Made by a program: the position numbers and the translations under genes
Source of the DNA: Pseudomonadaceae bacterium
Lineage (GTDB): Bacteria > Pseudomonadota > Gammaproteobacteria > Pseudomonadales > Azotimanducaceae
Assembly (NCBI GenBank): GCA_024743175.1
Contig: JANSXA010000015.1
Location: 1 to 64,000 of the forward strand
Reading direction: 5' to 3'
DNA length: 64,000 bases
The notes under the pieces: model-generated
What the model was told of the DNA's origin: nothing
Database searches by the model: none
The model's input: only the letters and a program-made list of their open reading frames with translations
Shown: one piece after another, positions 8,104 through 18,097 of the stretch
How positions within the stretch are numbered: position 1 is the stretch's first letter
How the letters are laid out: each line of letters starts with the position of its first letter

Positions 8104-11100
8104 TCAGCGCAGCCTTGGCTGGGTACGCAAATCCAGCGTATACGGTTGATCCGGATGTGGCATTTCAGGTTTTATTTTCAAGCGCCCCTGAGAACCGCCG
8201 TGACTGAAAAAACGGGCACCGCGCCGCGCTTCCGCTTCATTGGCATTCAGCGGAAAAGTATCATAGTTACGGCCACCTGGGTGCGATACATGGTAAGTCG
8301 CACCCGCTATCGAAAGCTGGTTGCTGGTATCCACCAGATCAAAAACCAGGGGTGAATGCACATCTATGGTGGGGTGTAAGCTTGACGGCGCTGCCCAGGC
8401 CTTGTAGCGAACACCACCTACAGCGCTGCCGCGTTCTCCGGTTGATCGCAGAGGCACGGGGCGTCCGTTGCATAACACCTGATAACGGTCACCTTTGAGC
8501 CCGCGCACTGAAACCTGCAGGCGCTCAACGGTTGAGTCAACATAGCGCGCTGTTCCCTGAGCAGTCGCTTCCTCTCCGAGCACGTGCCAGGGTTCCAGAC
8601 CGTTGTGAATTTCAATCTGCATGCCTTGGGCTTCAAAGCTGCCCAGCAGCGGAAAACGAAACTCACGGAAAGGTGCAAACCATTCTTCTTCAAAGGCGTA
8701 GCCTGCCCGGTTCATATCAGCAAGTACTTCGCGCATATCTTCCCAGACGCAGTGTCGCAACATGAAGCGATCATGTAACTCTGTACCCCAGCGGATTAAA
8801 GGTTGTCTGTAGGGCTTGCGCCAGAAGCGCGCAACCATTGCGCGGATCAACAGCATCTGTACCAGACTCATCTGCGCGTGGGGTGGCATTTCCAGCGCAC
8901 GCAGCTCTACCAGGCCTTTACGCCCGGTAGGGCCGTCCGGCGAATACAGCTTATCGATGGAAAATTCAGCCCGGTGCGTGTTACCGGTCAGGTCAATAAG
9001 GAAGTTGCGCAACAGGCGATCTACCTGCCAGAGTTGTTCTGTCTCTCCTTCGGGCAGCAGATCCATTGCTATTTCCAGCTCGTAAAGGTTGTCATCACGT
9101 GCTTCGTCGACTCTCGGTGCCTGGCTGGTGGGGCCAATAAACATACCTGAAAAAAGGTAAGACAGACTCGGATGCCTTTGCCAGTAGGTGATAAAACTGC
9201 GCAGCAGGTCAGGTCGCCTGAGAAATGGACTGTCCGCAGGCTGAGCGGCACCCAGAGTGACGTGGTTACCACCGCCGGTACCCGAGTGTCTGCCGTCGAG
9301 CATGAATTTCTCAGTGCCTAAACGACACTGTCGGGCCTCTTCATACAGGACCTCAGTATTGCTCACCAGGTCACGCCAGTTAGTTGCCGGGTGCACGTTG
9401 ACTTCGATCACTCCGGGGTCGGGAGTAATCTGCAGAATCTGCAGACGCGGATCCCGTGGAGGTTCGTAGCCTTCCAGAATCACAGTCAAGCCAACTGCAT
9501 TGGCAGCGGTAGTGATTTCATCAACAAGCGCAAGATAGACCTCCAAACGGTCTTCCGGAGGCATGAAGACATAGAGTTTTTGGTCGCGCACTTCCAGACA
9601 CAATGCGGTATGAACAATTTCGTCTGAATTTTTGTCCGCCACGGGTGCCGCTGTTGCTTTCACCTGAGCTCCGGCTTTATTCAGCGACCCTAACGACTCA
9701 AAATGGTCGCGCTGAGGCTCAATATCCCGCTCTTCCGGGTCTTCCCAGGGTAAAGACGCCAATGGCAGACGCAAACCCATTGGAGAATCACCGGGCAGCA
9801 GGATCATTTTATCCTGACGGAAAGGCCAGCGGCTCGAATTCCAATAGCCGCCATCCGCTTCGCCTTTGAATTTGATCGGCAGCGCATAACCGCTGACTTT
9901 ATTGAGCCCTCGTTGAAACAGGCGAACCATTCGAGCCCGCTCCAGCGGATCTTCCAGCTTCGGGTCTGAGGGATCCACATTTACCGGCAAACGCGCCTCC
10001 AGCTGCAGGTAGTGCTCAGGGTCCTCATACCCAGGGACAATATAGTCAGGGTCTATCTTCAAACCTTTGGCTAACGCCTGCGCTAAGCGAAAGGCATCTT
10101 CAACACTGCAGCTTTGTGCCTCATCTTTATCAGCCACAACCTCCGGATGCAGCACAGCCGGTTTGCCGTCCTGTCGCCAGAACATGGACAAAGCCCAGCG
10201 TGGCAGGGGTTCGCCCGGATACCACTTCCCCTGTCCAAAGTGCAGCAGGGCATCTGGCGCAAACTGCGCGCGAAGTCTTTGCAGCAGCTTGCCGGCAAGC
10301 TCTCGCTTGTCTTTACTCAGAGCGGTGTAATTCCATTCCGGTCCATCCATATCGTCAATGGAGACAAAGGTAGGCTCGCCGCCCATGGTCAAGCGGACGT
10401 CGCCCTTCTCCAACTGGCGGTCAACTTTGTCACCGAGCTTTTTAATCGATTTCCATTGCGCTGTGTCGTACGGCTTGGTTACACGAGGGTCTTCATGCAC
10501 CCGCTCGACCTTGTTGAAAAAATCAAACTCGACAGTTGCAGACTCTATTGCACCGGTTACCGGGGCTGCGCTGGCTGGATCTGGTGTACATGCAAGGGGA
10601 ATGTGCCCCTCTCCTGCCAGCAGTCCTGACGTTGGATCCAGGCCTATCCATCCGGCACCGGGCAGATAGACTTCTGCCCATGCATGTAAATCGGTAAAGT
10701 CTTCAACAGCACCTGAAGGCCCGTCGAGTGCTTCCTGATCAGCTTTCAGCTGAACCAGATAACCTGATACAAATCGCGCAGCCAGGCCCAGATGACGAAG
10801 AATCTGCACCAGCAACCAGCCACTGTCGCGACACGAACCGCAGGCCAGCCCAAGGGTCTCTTCACAGGTTTGGACGCCAGGCTCCATGCGTACCAGATAG
10901 CCGACGTCGCCCTGCACACGCTGATTCAAACCGACCAGGAAATCGACCAGCGCGGTGGGTTTACGATTTACACCCTTCAACCATTTGGTTAACAAAGGGC
11001 CTTTATCGGTAATCTCCAGGTAGGGTGCAAGATCGCGCTTAAGCTGTTTGTCATAGGTGAATGGGTATTTCTGCGCCGATTCTTCGAGGAAGAAATCAAA

Positions 11101-11370
11101 CGGATTGATCACCGTCATATCGGCTATCAGCGAAACGTCTATGGACAGATGATTACTTTTTTCCGGAAAAACATAGCGTGAGAGATAGTTACCAAAAGGA
11201 TCCTGCTGCCAGTTTACAAAATGTTCCGCAGGCGAAACCTTAAGCGAGTAGGCGGTGACCGGAGTGCGCGAATGCGGCGCTGGTCGCAAACGGATCACGT
11301 GCGGATGAATCGTTATCGGCCGGTCAAACTTGTAGTGTGTGCTGTGTTGCAAAGCAACGCGGATAGTCAT
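8104..11370 (-). CDS. Transglutaminase-like protein fused to DUF2126 putative amidoligase
   Basis: This is a 1088-residue cytoplasmic two-part protein. Residues 1-90 form the bacterial transglutaminase N-terminal beta-domain. Residues about 140-260 form the transglutaminase core, with a visible triad Cys180 (CGSCRDSGW), His229 (DLHAWAEV) and Asp245 (GLDPTSG). The rest, from about 310 (RLTMGGEPTFVS), is DUF2126, a family proposed to be an amidoligase. Related domains are encoded with Anbu, alpha-E and permuted ATP-grasp proteins, a predicted system that makes and removes peptide or amide bonds. Its ATG overlaps the Anbu stop by one base (TAATG), indicating coupled translation. No signal peptide is seen. 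Length and domain order match the family. The substrate is unknown. Confidence 0.9.
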   Translation of the reverse strand: MTIRVALQHSTHYKFDRPITIHPHVIRLRPAPHSRTPVTAYSLKVSPAEHFVNWQQDPFGNYLSRYVFPEKSNHLSIDVSLIADMTVINPFDFFLEESAQKYPFTYDKQLKRDLAPYLEITDKGPLLTKWLKGVNRKPTALVDFLVGLNQRVQGDVGYLVRMEPGVQTCEETLGLACGSCRDSGWLLVQILRHLGLAARFVSGYLVQLKADQEALDGPSGAVEDFTDLHAWAEVYLPGAGWIGLDPTSGLLAGEGHIPLACTPDPASAAPVTGAIESATVEFDFFNKVERVHEDPRVTKPYDTAQWKSIKKLGDKVDRQLEKGDVRLTMGGEPTFVSIDDMDGPEWNYTALSKDKRELAGKLLQRLRAQFAPDALLHFGQGKWYPGEPLPRWALSMFWRQDGKPAVLHPEVVADKDEAQSCSVEDAFRLAQALAKGLKIDPDYIVPGYEDPEHYLQLEARLPVNVDPSDPKLEDPLERARMVRLFQRGLNKVSGYALPIKFKGEADGGYWNSSRWPFRQDKMILLPGDSPMGLRLPLASLPWEDPEERDIEPQRDHFESLGSLNKAGAQVKATAAPVADKNSDEIVHTALCLEVRDQKLYVFMPPEDRLEVYLALVDEITTAANAVGLTVILEGYEPPRDPRLQILQITPDPGVIEVNVHPATNWRDLVSNTEVLYEEARQCRLGTEKFMLDGRHSGTGGGNHVTLGAAQPADSPFLRRPDLLRSFITYWQRHPSLSYLFSGMFIGPTSQAPRVDEARDDNLYELEIAMDLLPEGETEQLWQVDRLLRNFLIDLTGNTHRAEFSIDKLYSPDGPTGRKGLVELRALEMPPHAQMSLVQMLLIRAMVARFWRKPYRQPLIRWGTELHDRFMLRHCVWEDMREVLADMNRAGYAFEEEWFAPFREFRFPLLGSFEAQGMQIEIHNGLEPWHVLGEEATAQGTARYVDSTVERLQVSVRGLKGDRYQVLCNGRPVPLRSTGERGSAVGGVRYKAWAAPSSLHPTIDVHSPLVFDLVDTSNQLSIAGATYHVSHPGGRNYDTFPLNANEAEARRGARFFSHGGSQGRLKIKPEMPHPDQPYTLDLRTQPRLR

Positions 11371-12098
11371 TATTTGTTACTCTCGTTCCAGACCATCGGC
11401 GGCAATCGATCAAATGCCTGCTTGATCTGCTGGTTCCAGTTACTTTTCAATTCGCGCAGAAAAACGCTGTCTTCATCGTATGCCACATAACGGCACGGCG
11501 CCAAGCTGCCCGTGGTATAGACACCCACCTCTATCGGCGGCCCCACAGTGAGGTTACTGCGCATGGTGGCATCCATGGAAACCAGTCCGCACAATGCAGC
11601 CTGTTCCAGAGGCGTGTTTACGGACAGCACCCGATCGAGAATAGGTTTGCCATACTTTGATTCACCTATCTGCAGGAAAGGTGTCTGATTTGAGGTTTCT
11701 ATGTAGTTACCCTCAGCGTATATCCTGAACAGGCGCCGCGGCGCCCCTGCCACTTCTCCACCCAACAGCAGGCTGGCCTCAAAAACCGGGCCACCGCCGG
11801 TGTTCTTCTTCTGCTGTTCAAGGTTGAGCGCACCAACATAGCCGGCGGCTTCGGCGACCGAACCGACAGTCATGAGATTGACTTCAGCGTTATCCCGCAT
11901 ATCCCGCTCGATCTGTGCAATAACACCCTGGGTTGTTGCCAGGTTACCCGCGGTGCAGATTACAAACTGACGCTCCCCAGGCACTCCATAACGGCGCATC
12001 TTGCTGTAGGTGCTGACATTATCGACACCTGCGTTGGTGCGTGAGTCAGAGACAAAAACCAAACCTTCATTGACGGCGATGCCAACACAATAAGTCAT
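11370..12098 (-). CDS. Anbu, proteasome-type (HslV-like) peptidase
   Basis: 242 residues of the Ntn-hydrolase proteasome beta fold. After Met removal the N-terminal nucleophile would be Thr2 (MTYCVG). The expected Asp18 (FVSDSRTN) and Lys33 (YSKMRR) are present. The sequence matches Anbu (ancestral beta subunit, bacterial proteasome homologue). Published work reports that Anbu assembles into open helical or ring-like oligomers and has weak or unproven peptidase activity. It heads the transglutaminase/DUF2126/SRPBCC run and follows the glutamate dehydrogenase by 82 bases. The usual alpha-E and ATP-grasp partners are not in the window. Confidence 0.9.
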   Translation of the reverse strand: MTYCVGIAVNEGLVFVSDSRTNAGVDNVSTYSKMRRYGVPGERQFVICTAGNLATTQGVIAQIERDMRDNAEVNLMTVGSVAEAAGYVGALNLEQQKKNTGGGPVFEASLLLGGEVAGAPRRLFRIYAEGNYIETSNQTPFLQIGESKYGKPILDRVLSVNTPLEQAALCGLVSMDATMRSNLTVGPPIEVGVYTTGSLAPCRYVAYDEDSVFLRELKSNWNQQIKQAFDRLPPMVWNESNK

Positions 12099-12180
12099 TT
12101 CAATGTAATACCTAAAATGGACCCACTCGCTGTGGGCCGCGTATAGTGAACAATAGCCACAGGCACCTCAATACTAATGA

Positions 12181-15100
12181 CTATGCGCAGCCCAGTTTTC
12201 CGCAGGTATCTGTCAGACGCCGCACGATAAGCGCGTATAAGGCGATGTCCGTAGCGCCTGAGGCGTGCACCTCTTCAATCGCGCTGAACCAGCTGTCCAG
12301 TACACCCGGATTCGCGCGCTGCCATTGTGCAAAATCACCCTGCGCGGTGGTTAAGACATGTGCACTGAATGCACATTGCAGTCGAAACAGATCATCGTAC
12401 AGCGCATCAATCTGCAGGGCCTGCCAATGTGACTGTGTAGGTAGATCGGTCAGACGGGAAACCAGCCAGTCGATGCGCAGTTGTGCTGCAACCTTGCCAC
12501 TGACCTCAACCAGCGCGGCAACTTCACAACCCTGCTGTTCCGCGACGGCAACCACCGGCAGCATCTGCGTGAACACCTGCACATCACTCCAGTGTTGCGC
12601 CAGGTGAGCAGGCAACCCACCCTTTTCAAGCGCTGCGCTGACGGCAGCATCGGCCTCGGATGCATTGAGATTAGCTGCTGCAGAATGCGCCACAACATCA
12701 AGTGCTGGTTTGAACCGGTGCACCAGGTTATCAAGAGAACCCGTCACGTCACAGTTTCTTAGAATCCAGCGGGTCGAGCGGGCGCCGAGCTGAGCCACGC
12801 TATCAAGGACATGCAGCTGCTGTTGAGCTTTCAGACCCGGTGCAGTGGCAACAACGTCGAACCAGGTTGCAAAATCAAAACAGGCCGCTGCAACTGCGTA
12901 TCCTTTGGCGACATCAGTAACCGCACAACCCACCGATTCACTTAAGCTTGAAACAAATGTAATACCCATGTGGCCAACAATTTCATTGGCAAGCTGAGTC
13001 GCGATTATTTCCGGCGCCAGACGGTGAGATCTGATATCCACCTCAAACTGCTCTACCAGCGACCCTGGAAACGCATTCACAATCCGTTGGGCAATCAGCG
13101 GGTCGTTATGCACAGCACCCTCAATCAGATTGTTTTTGATATAGGTCTTTGTATAGGTCAGAAGCACCGCAAGTTCAGGACGCGTCAGGCTCTCTTCATC
13201 GGCGTACCGCTCTGCCAGAGCCTCATCCGAAGGCAGAAATTCCAGCGCTCTGTCCAACCCGGCATGAGAGCTCAAGACACCCATCAGACGTTGGTACTCA
13301 CTCTGGTGACTTTTCTCATGACGGGCAGCCAGACTTAAAGTCTGCGCCTGATCAAAACTGTTTGACAAAACCAGGGCGGCCACTTCATCGGTCATTGATT
13401 CCAGCACAGAGTTGCGCTGTTTGCGGGTCAGATCCTCACGCGCAACCAGTTCGTTCAGCACGATTTTGATGTTCACCTCATGGTCGGAACAATCGACACC
13501 TGCGGAGTTGTCGATAAAATCTGTGTTTACCGCCCCACCTTTACGCGCAAACTCTACCCTCGCCCGCTGGGTGATACCCAGATTGCCACCCTCGCCTATG
13601 ACCTTGGCTTTGAGCTCGTCAGCGTTAACACGCAGATGATCATTAATCCGGTCGCCAACATCATCATGGTTCTCAGTGCTGGCTTTAACGTAGGTTCCAA
13701 TGCCCCCATTCCAGATTAATTGAACCGGGCTTTTCAATAGCTCATGAATCAGTTCATCAGGCGCCATATCACTCTGGGGAATGCCAAATCGAGCGGACAT
13801 TTCAGGCGTCACCGTAATCCGCTTGCTGGTGCGGGAAAAGATGCCACCACCAGCACTGATCAGCGCCTCATTGTAATCGCTCCAGCTGGAACGAGGCAGC
13901 GCAAACAACCGTTCCCGCTCCGCATAGCTGGCAGCAGCATCAGGATCTGGATCAATGAAAATATGCAGATGGTTAAACGCCGCGACCAGCAACAAAGACT
14001 CTGACCGCAACACACCATTACCAAAAACGTCTCCGCTCATATCACCAATGCCAAGCACGGTGATGGGGTCCGTCTGCACGTCGATGTTCATCTCAGCAAA
14101 ATGGCGTTGCACTGAAACCCAGGCACCACGCGCGGTGATACCCATTTTTTTGTGGTCATAGCCATTGGATCCACCGGAAGCAAAGGCATCACCCAGCCAG
14201 AAGTCGTAAGTCTTGGATATTTCATTAGCAGTATCGGAAAAGGTTGCGGTGCCTTTATCTGCAGCGACAACAAAATAAGGATCAGGATTATCTATGGCGA
14301 CCACCTGATCAGGTTTTGTCACTTCACCATTTACAATATTGTCGGTGACATCCAGCAGTGCTCGGATAAAATCTTTGTAGCCATCAACTCCAGCACGCGT
14401 GTCCTTGATGACAAAACCGCCTTTAGCACCGGTTGGCACAATCACAGCGTTCTTTACAACCTGCGCCTTCACCAGACCCAGCACTTCTGTGCGATAGTCT
14501 TCGAGACGATCCGACCAGCGCAGACCGCCACGTGCGATGCTGCCGGCCCGCAGGTGCACGCCTTCCAGATACGGTGCGCTGACAAAGATTTCGTACATCG
14601 GCGTCGGCAGCGGCATGGAAGAAATTTCCCTTGGCATGAACTTGATGGACAGGAACGGGCGATGCTCACCGTTGTCATCAGTGACGTAATAGTTGGTGCG
14701 CTTACTGGCATCCATAAGCTCAAGGAAACGCCGCAAAATGCGGTCTTCGTTTAACAGTTCAACTGCATCCAGAGCTGTGGTGATGGTTTGTTTGATAGCC
14801 TGCAGATCACTTGATAAGTCATTTTCAGCAGGCTGGCTTTCAATCGCAAATTTACGTTCGAAATAGTCCACCAGCAAGCTGGCTGTATCCGCGTGGCGGA
14901 ACAATGCTTCACTGATAAACGCTTGAGAGAAACCAAATCTGATCTGCTTCATGTATTGAGCAAATGCACGCAGAACACTCACCTGTCGCCAGGACAAACC
15001 AGCGCGCAGAATCAAACGGTTAAAGCTGTCATCCTCGGCAAAGCCGTTCCAGACATTGATAAATGCATCGTTAAGATCTTCGCCGCCTTCCTGAAGGTCC

Positions 15101-16932
15101 AGGTCTCCGGCAAAACGCAGCTCGTATACCTGTATAGACACAGATTCAGTGTCTTTGCAGGCAACTGTGAAGGGATGCTCTCCTATGACACGCAAGTCCA
15201 GGTTTTCCAGCTTCGGCACCACATCAGAAAGCGGCAGTGCAGTGCCACGATGAAACATCTTCAGGTGTAACAGATCTGCGGCTTCGCCGGGCACCCGGTA
15301 TAACCTTGTGCGCAGAGGTGAATATTCGGTTAACTGCTCTATAACCTGGATATCGTCTATCGCGTCGATGGTAGAAAAATACTCACGATAACCCGCTGAA
15401 AAAGCGTCTGCATAATTGCTGCGCAAGCTGATCGCCGTGCGTTCGCCGAAATGGCTGACCAGGGCTTCGTAGAGTTCTGAATTCCAATCACCAATCAGTT
15501 CAGCGATGCGCTGTTCAAGACCAACGCGATCGACCTCTATGTGCTGCCCGGGACTCACGCGTAAAATGAACTGAACCCTGACCAGAATCGATTCTGAAAG
15601 CAGAATGTCGTAGTCAGAGTCTTCCGCAGCAAATGTCTCAACCAGTAAAGCTTCCAGCTCTAAGCGGACGGAAGTGCTGAACAGATCTCTGGGCATGTAA
15701 ACCAGAGTGTTTACAAACAGTCCATAAGCATCATAACGGGCAAACACACGCACACGCCTGCGCTCATGTATATCCGTTATCACCATTGCAGTTTCAAACA
15801 GCTCTGTCTCAGTGATCTGAAACAGTTCATCCCGGGGGTAAGTGGCCAATACCTGGCCCAATACTTTTCCGTCGAAACCTGAGGGGTCCAGCCCGGAGCG
15901 TTGCAGAACATTCGACACCTTGTGACGAACCACAGGAATACGTTCCGGCAACTCCATATATACCCTCGAGGTGTACAATCCCAGAAAGCCGGTTTCACCG
16001 ATAACCTGACCGTGCTCATCAAACTGCTTTATACCCACATAATCAGGGTAAGCTGGCCGATGTACGCGAGATTTTGTCCCGGATTTTGAAAACGTCAGAA
16101 GTCTGGCTTTGAGCAGAAAGTCCTGAGTACGCTGGGGTTGCGCAGATATCATGCGCTCAGTGGCGGCGGGCCGGACCCGCTGAGTGCCTAACGCCTGGCC
16201 GGTCTGACGAATAACACCGTCGCTGTATTGAAACTCCCGCACGCCTAAAAACGTGAAATGATTAGCGAGAAGCCATTGCAGGAATGCAACGCTCTCACTG
16301 ATGTCATGCTCATCCAGTGGTGGCGGATTGCTCTGTAGATCAACGATCAGCGCCTCCATCTTGCTTTTCATCTGGGGAAAATCTGTTACCGCCGCCTGCA
16401 GGTCTTTAGCCATGAATTCAAGTTTGGATTGCAGCTGCCCAAAGGCTTCGTCTTCCAGACGATCTATTTCCGCATAAATGACCAGTTCCCGATTCTCATG
16501 ATCTACATCGCTGGTTAATTGCTGAAGCTTGCCATCTGCGTCACGCTTCACGGCAAAAACCGCATTGTTCAGGTGGTGGGTGACCAGGCCGCCGTGGGAC
16601 AGGGCCATCAGCACAGAGTCGACCATAAACGGCATGTTAGGCGCCGCCACAATCACCACACTGTGTTCCGAATGCCAGCCGTCCCGGGTTCGTATCGGAT
16701 TTTTCAGCAGGAAACTGACTTCGTTCGACTCACGGTCCTGCAGATGCTGGAAGGCTTCAATGGTGCCACCCACATCATCGCGCACATCGCGAGAAGCCAC
16801 ATCTTCTTCCAGCGACCTCGACCAGAGCGTCTTGGCAAACACCTGCAACAAAGGATAAAGATCCGCATCCGTTGCGTCTTCCAGCACTTCCAAGAGGTTT
16901 TTGATATATGAGTCGTCTTTAACCTGGTTCAA
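12181..16932 (-). CDS. gdhB: NAD-specific glutamate dehydrogenase, 180-kDa class
   Basis: 1583 residues, the usual size of the large bacterial NAD-GDH class, which oxidises glutamate to 2-oxoglutarate and ammonia in the cytoplasm. The N-terminal half holds regulatory ACT-like and helical regions. The catalytic core (about 780-1200) shows GGLRWSDRLEDYRTEV and VPTGAKGGFV, with the substrate-binding lysine region, followed by GIGDMSGDVFGNG for the nucleotide domain. A C-terminal helical domain follows. No frameshift is seen. It is transcribed alone or with the Anbu operon downstream. The name gdhB follows Pseudomonas usage. Confidence 0.95.
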   Translation of the reverse strand: MNQVKDDSYIKNLLEVLEDATDADLYPLLQVFAKTLWSRSLEEDVASRDVRDDVGGTIEAFQHLQDRESNEVSFLLKNPIRTRDGWHSEHSVVIVAAPNMPFMVDSVLMALSHGGLVTHHLNNAVFAVKRDADGKLQQLTSDVDHENRELVIYAEIDRLEDEAFGQLQSKLEFMAKDLQAAVTDFPQMKSKMEALIVDLQSNPPPLDEHDISESVAFLQWLLANHFTFLGVREFQYSDGVIRQTGQALGTQRVRPAATERMISAQPQRTQDFLLKARLLTFSKSGTKSRVHRPAYPDYVGIKQFDEHGQVIGETGFLGLYTSRVYMELPERIPVVRHKVSNVLQRSGLDPSGFDGKVLGQVLATYPRDELFQITETELFETAMVITDIHERRRVRVFARYDAYGLFVNTLVYMPRDLFSTSVRLELEALLVETFAAEDSDYDILLSESILVRVQFILRVSPGQHIEVDRVGLEQRIAELIGDWNSELYEALVSHFGERTAISLRSNYADAFSAGYREYFSTIDAIDDIQVIEQLTEYSPLRTRLYRVPGEAADLLHLKMFHRGTALPLSDVVPKLENLDLRVIGEHPFTVACKDTESVSIQVYELRFAGDLDLQEGGEDLNDAFINVWNGFAEDDSFNRLILRAGLSWRQVSVLRAFAQYMKQIRFGFSQAFISEALFRHADTASLLVDYFERKFAIESQPAENDLSSDLQAIKQTITTALDAVELLNEDRILRRFLELMDASKRTNYYVTDDNGEHRPFLSIKFMPREISSMPLPTPMYEIFVSAPYLEGVHLRAGSIARGGLRWSDRLEDYRTEVLGLVKAQVVKNAVIVPTGAKGGFVIKDTRAGVDGYKDFIRALLDVTDNIVNGEVTKPDQVVAIDNPDPYFVVAADKGTATFSDTANEISKTYDFWLGDAFASGGSNGYDHKKMGITARGAWVSVQRHFAEMNIDVQTDPITVLGIGDMSGDVFGNGVLRSESLLLVAAFNHLHIFIDPDPDAAASYAERERLFALPRSSWSDYNEALISAGGGIFSRTSKRITVTPEMSARFGIPQSDMAPDELIHELLKSPVQLIWNGGIGTYVKASTENHDDVGDRINDHLRVNADELKAKVIGEGGNLGITQRARVEFARKGGAVNTDFIDNSAGVDCSDHEVNIKIVLNELVAREDLTRKQRNSVLESMTDEVAALVLSNSFDQAQTLSLAARHEKSHQSEYQRLMGVLSSHAGLDRALEFLPSDEALAERYADEESLTRPELAVLLTYTKTYIKNNLIEGAVHNDPLIAQRIVNAFPGSLVEQFEVDIRSHRLAPEIIATQLANEIVGHMGITFVSSLSESVGCAVTDVAKGYAVAAACFDFATWFDVVATAPGLKAQQQLHVLDSVAQLGARSTRWILRNCDVTGSLDNLVHRFKPALDVVAHSAAANLNASEADAAVSAALEKGGLPAHLAQHWSDVQVFTQMLPVVAVAEQQGCEVAALVEVSGKVAAQLRIDWLVSRLTDLPTQSHWQALQIDALYDDLFRLQCAFSAHVLTTAQGDFAQWQRANPGVLDSWFSAIEEVHASGATDIALYALIVRRLTDTCGKLGCA

Positions 16933-16985
16933 CCGAATTATCCTTGATCAGTCTGTACATTAATTAACGATAGCGAAGCCGGAGA

Positions 16986-17984
16986 TCACTTGATCCCATG
17001 CAGAAGGCGATCAAACAGGTCGGCTCCGGTAATTATCCTCGGTTGTGCAGACCATATCAGCACAACATCGTTTTCAATGACGCCTCGATTAACCGTTTTG
17101 CTCTGTCTTAACAGGCGCAGCACCGTACCCAGTTTAGTTTTGGGGTTGGTCAGGATAATCGGCCGGTGACAATACTTATATGGATTGACAGGCCCCTTAT
17201 CGAGAAGCGATGCGCGCAGAAATTCATCAGCATCCAACAGCAGCTGCGGCGCGCCTTTGAGGTCTGCCAATACCACCCACTTCTTCCCCGACGCATGGAT
17301 TTTCTGCAGGGTTGGATCATTGATTGTCTGTTCGTGTGTGGGCAATCGTGGCAGATCAATATCCGTGGGCAGCTTTAACACACTGGATGGGTCTATCAGA
17401 ACGCCCTCTTCCAGAGCTTCAAGATCATCTATCTCGAGGAAATTCAGGGCGCCAATACCCTCAACTTCGCCCACATCACTATCGTGGGCTTCAACATGTT
17501 TCATCAACATGTCTTTGATCACCTGTTCTCTGAACAGCTCAGCTGATTCTTTGCCCAGCCACGCGTCCAGAATCATCGCCGCGGGCTTGGCAACTGGATA
17601 GAGAAGAATCTGATACATCCGCAGGATCGGATACAGCAGCGATGCCATTTTCAAAGCGTGCCGGGAGAAATAGGCCTGCGGGAAAATTTCACCCAGGAAA
17701 GTAATCACAAAGGTCGAGAAAACAAAGGCCATCACACCGGTTAATACGGAGTTCGATAACAACGTCAGCAGCACATTGATACTGACATTACCCCACAGAA
17801 TTGTTGTCAACAGAAAATTTGAATCCCTGCGCATGCGCAGAACGCGCTCCGCTCTGACATTAGTTTCAGCTTCTACCTCCAGCTGTAACCGTGACACGCC
17901 AAAAAAAGCGAGGTTCAGACCTGAAAACATCGCAGATTGGGTCACACACAGGACAATACCGAGCCAGACAAAATTTTCCATCAA
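16986..17984 (-). CDS. DUF21/CNNM (CorB-like) membrane protein with degenerate CBS region
   Basis: 332 residues. The first about 150 residues form a DUF21 domain with three to four membrane helices, including the conserved GEIFPQAYFSRHA segment. DUF21 proteins (CorB/CNNM) take part in Mg2+ or Co2+ extrusion. The cytoplasmic remainder (about 190-325) is CBS-like but weakly conserved, and no CorC_HlyC domain follows, so the protein is shorter than typical CorB (about 420). It lies just upstream of gdhB (53-base gap) on the same strand and is divergent from the K+ channel gene. The transported ion is inferred from the family only. Confidence 0.8.
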   Translation of the reverse strand: MMENFVWLGIVLCVTQSAMFSGLNLAFFGVSRLQLEVEAETNVRAERVLRMRRDSNFLLTTILWGNVSINVLLTLLSNSVLTGVMAFVFSTFVITFLGEIFPQAYFSRHALKMASLLYPILRMYQILLYPVAKPAAMILDAWLGKESAELFREQVIKDMLMKHVEAHDSDVGEVEGIGALNFLEIDDLEALEEGVLIDPSSVLKLPTDIDLPRLPTHEQTINDPTLQKIHASGKKWVVLADLKGAPQLLLDADEFLRASLLDKGPVNPYKYCHRPIILTNPKTKLGTVLRLLRQSKTVNRGVIENDVVLIWSAQPRIITGADLFDRLLHGIK

Positions 17985-18097
17985 GAATAGTAATCAGAAA
18001 AGCGACTGCCATTGTAGCTGATAGAAAGGGTTCACATGGGAATGGGTTTTACTAAATAGGGATTGCCGCGAGCACAAAGCAAGCCCCATCATGTACT

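Noticed and set aside
12122-12136. CCCAC-TCGCT-GTGGG hairpin between gdhB and the Anbu gene
   Set aside because: Only a 5-base-pair stem without a T-tract; not strong enough for a terminator.
14152-14754. A 200-residue plus-strand ORF inside the glutamate dehydrogenase gene
   Set aside because: It is antisense to conserved catalytic-core sequence; composition is a shadow of the minus-strand gene, with no recognisable domain.
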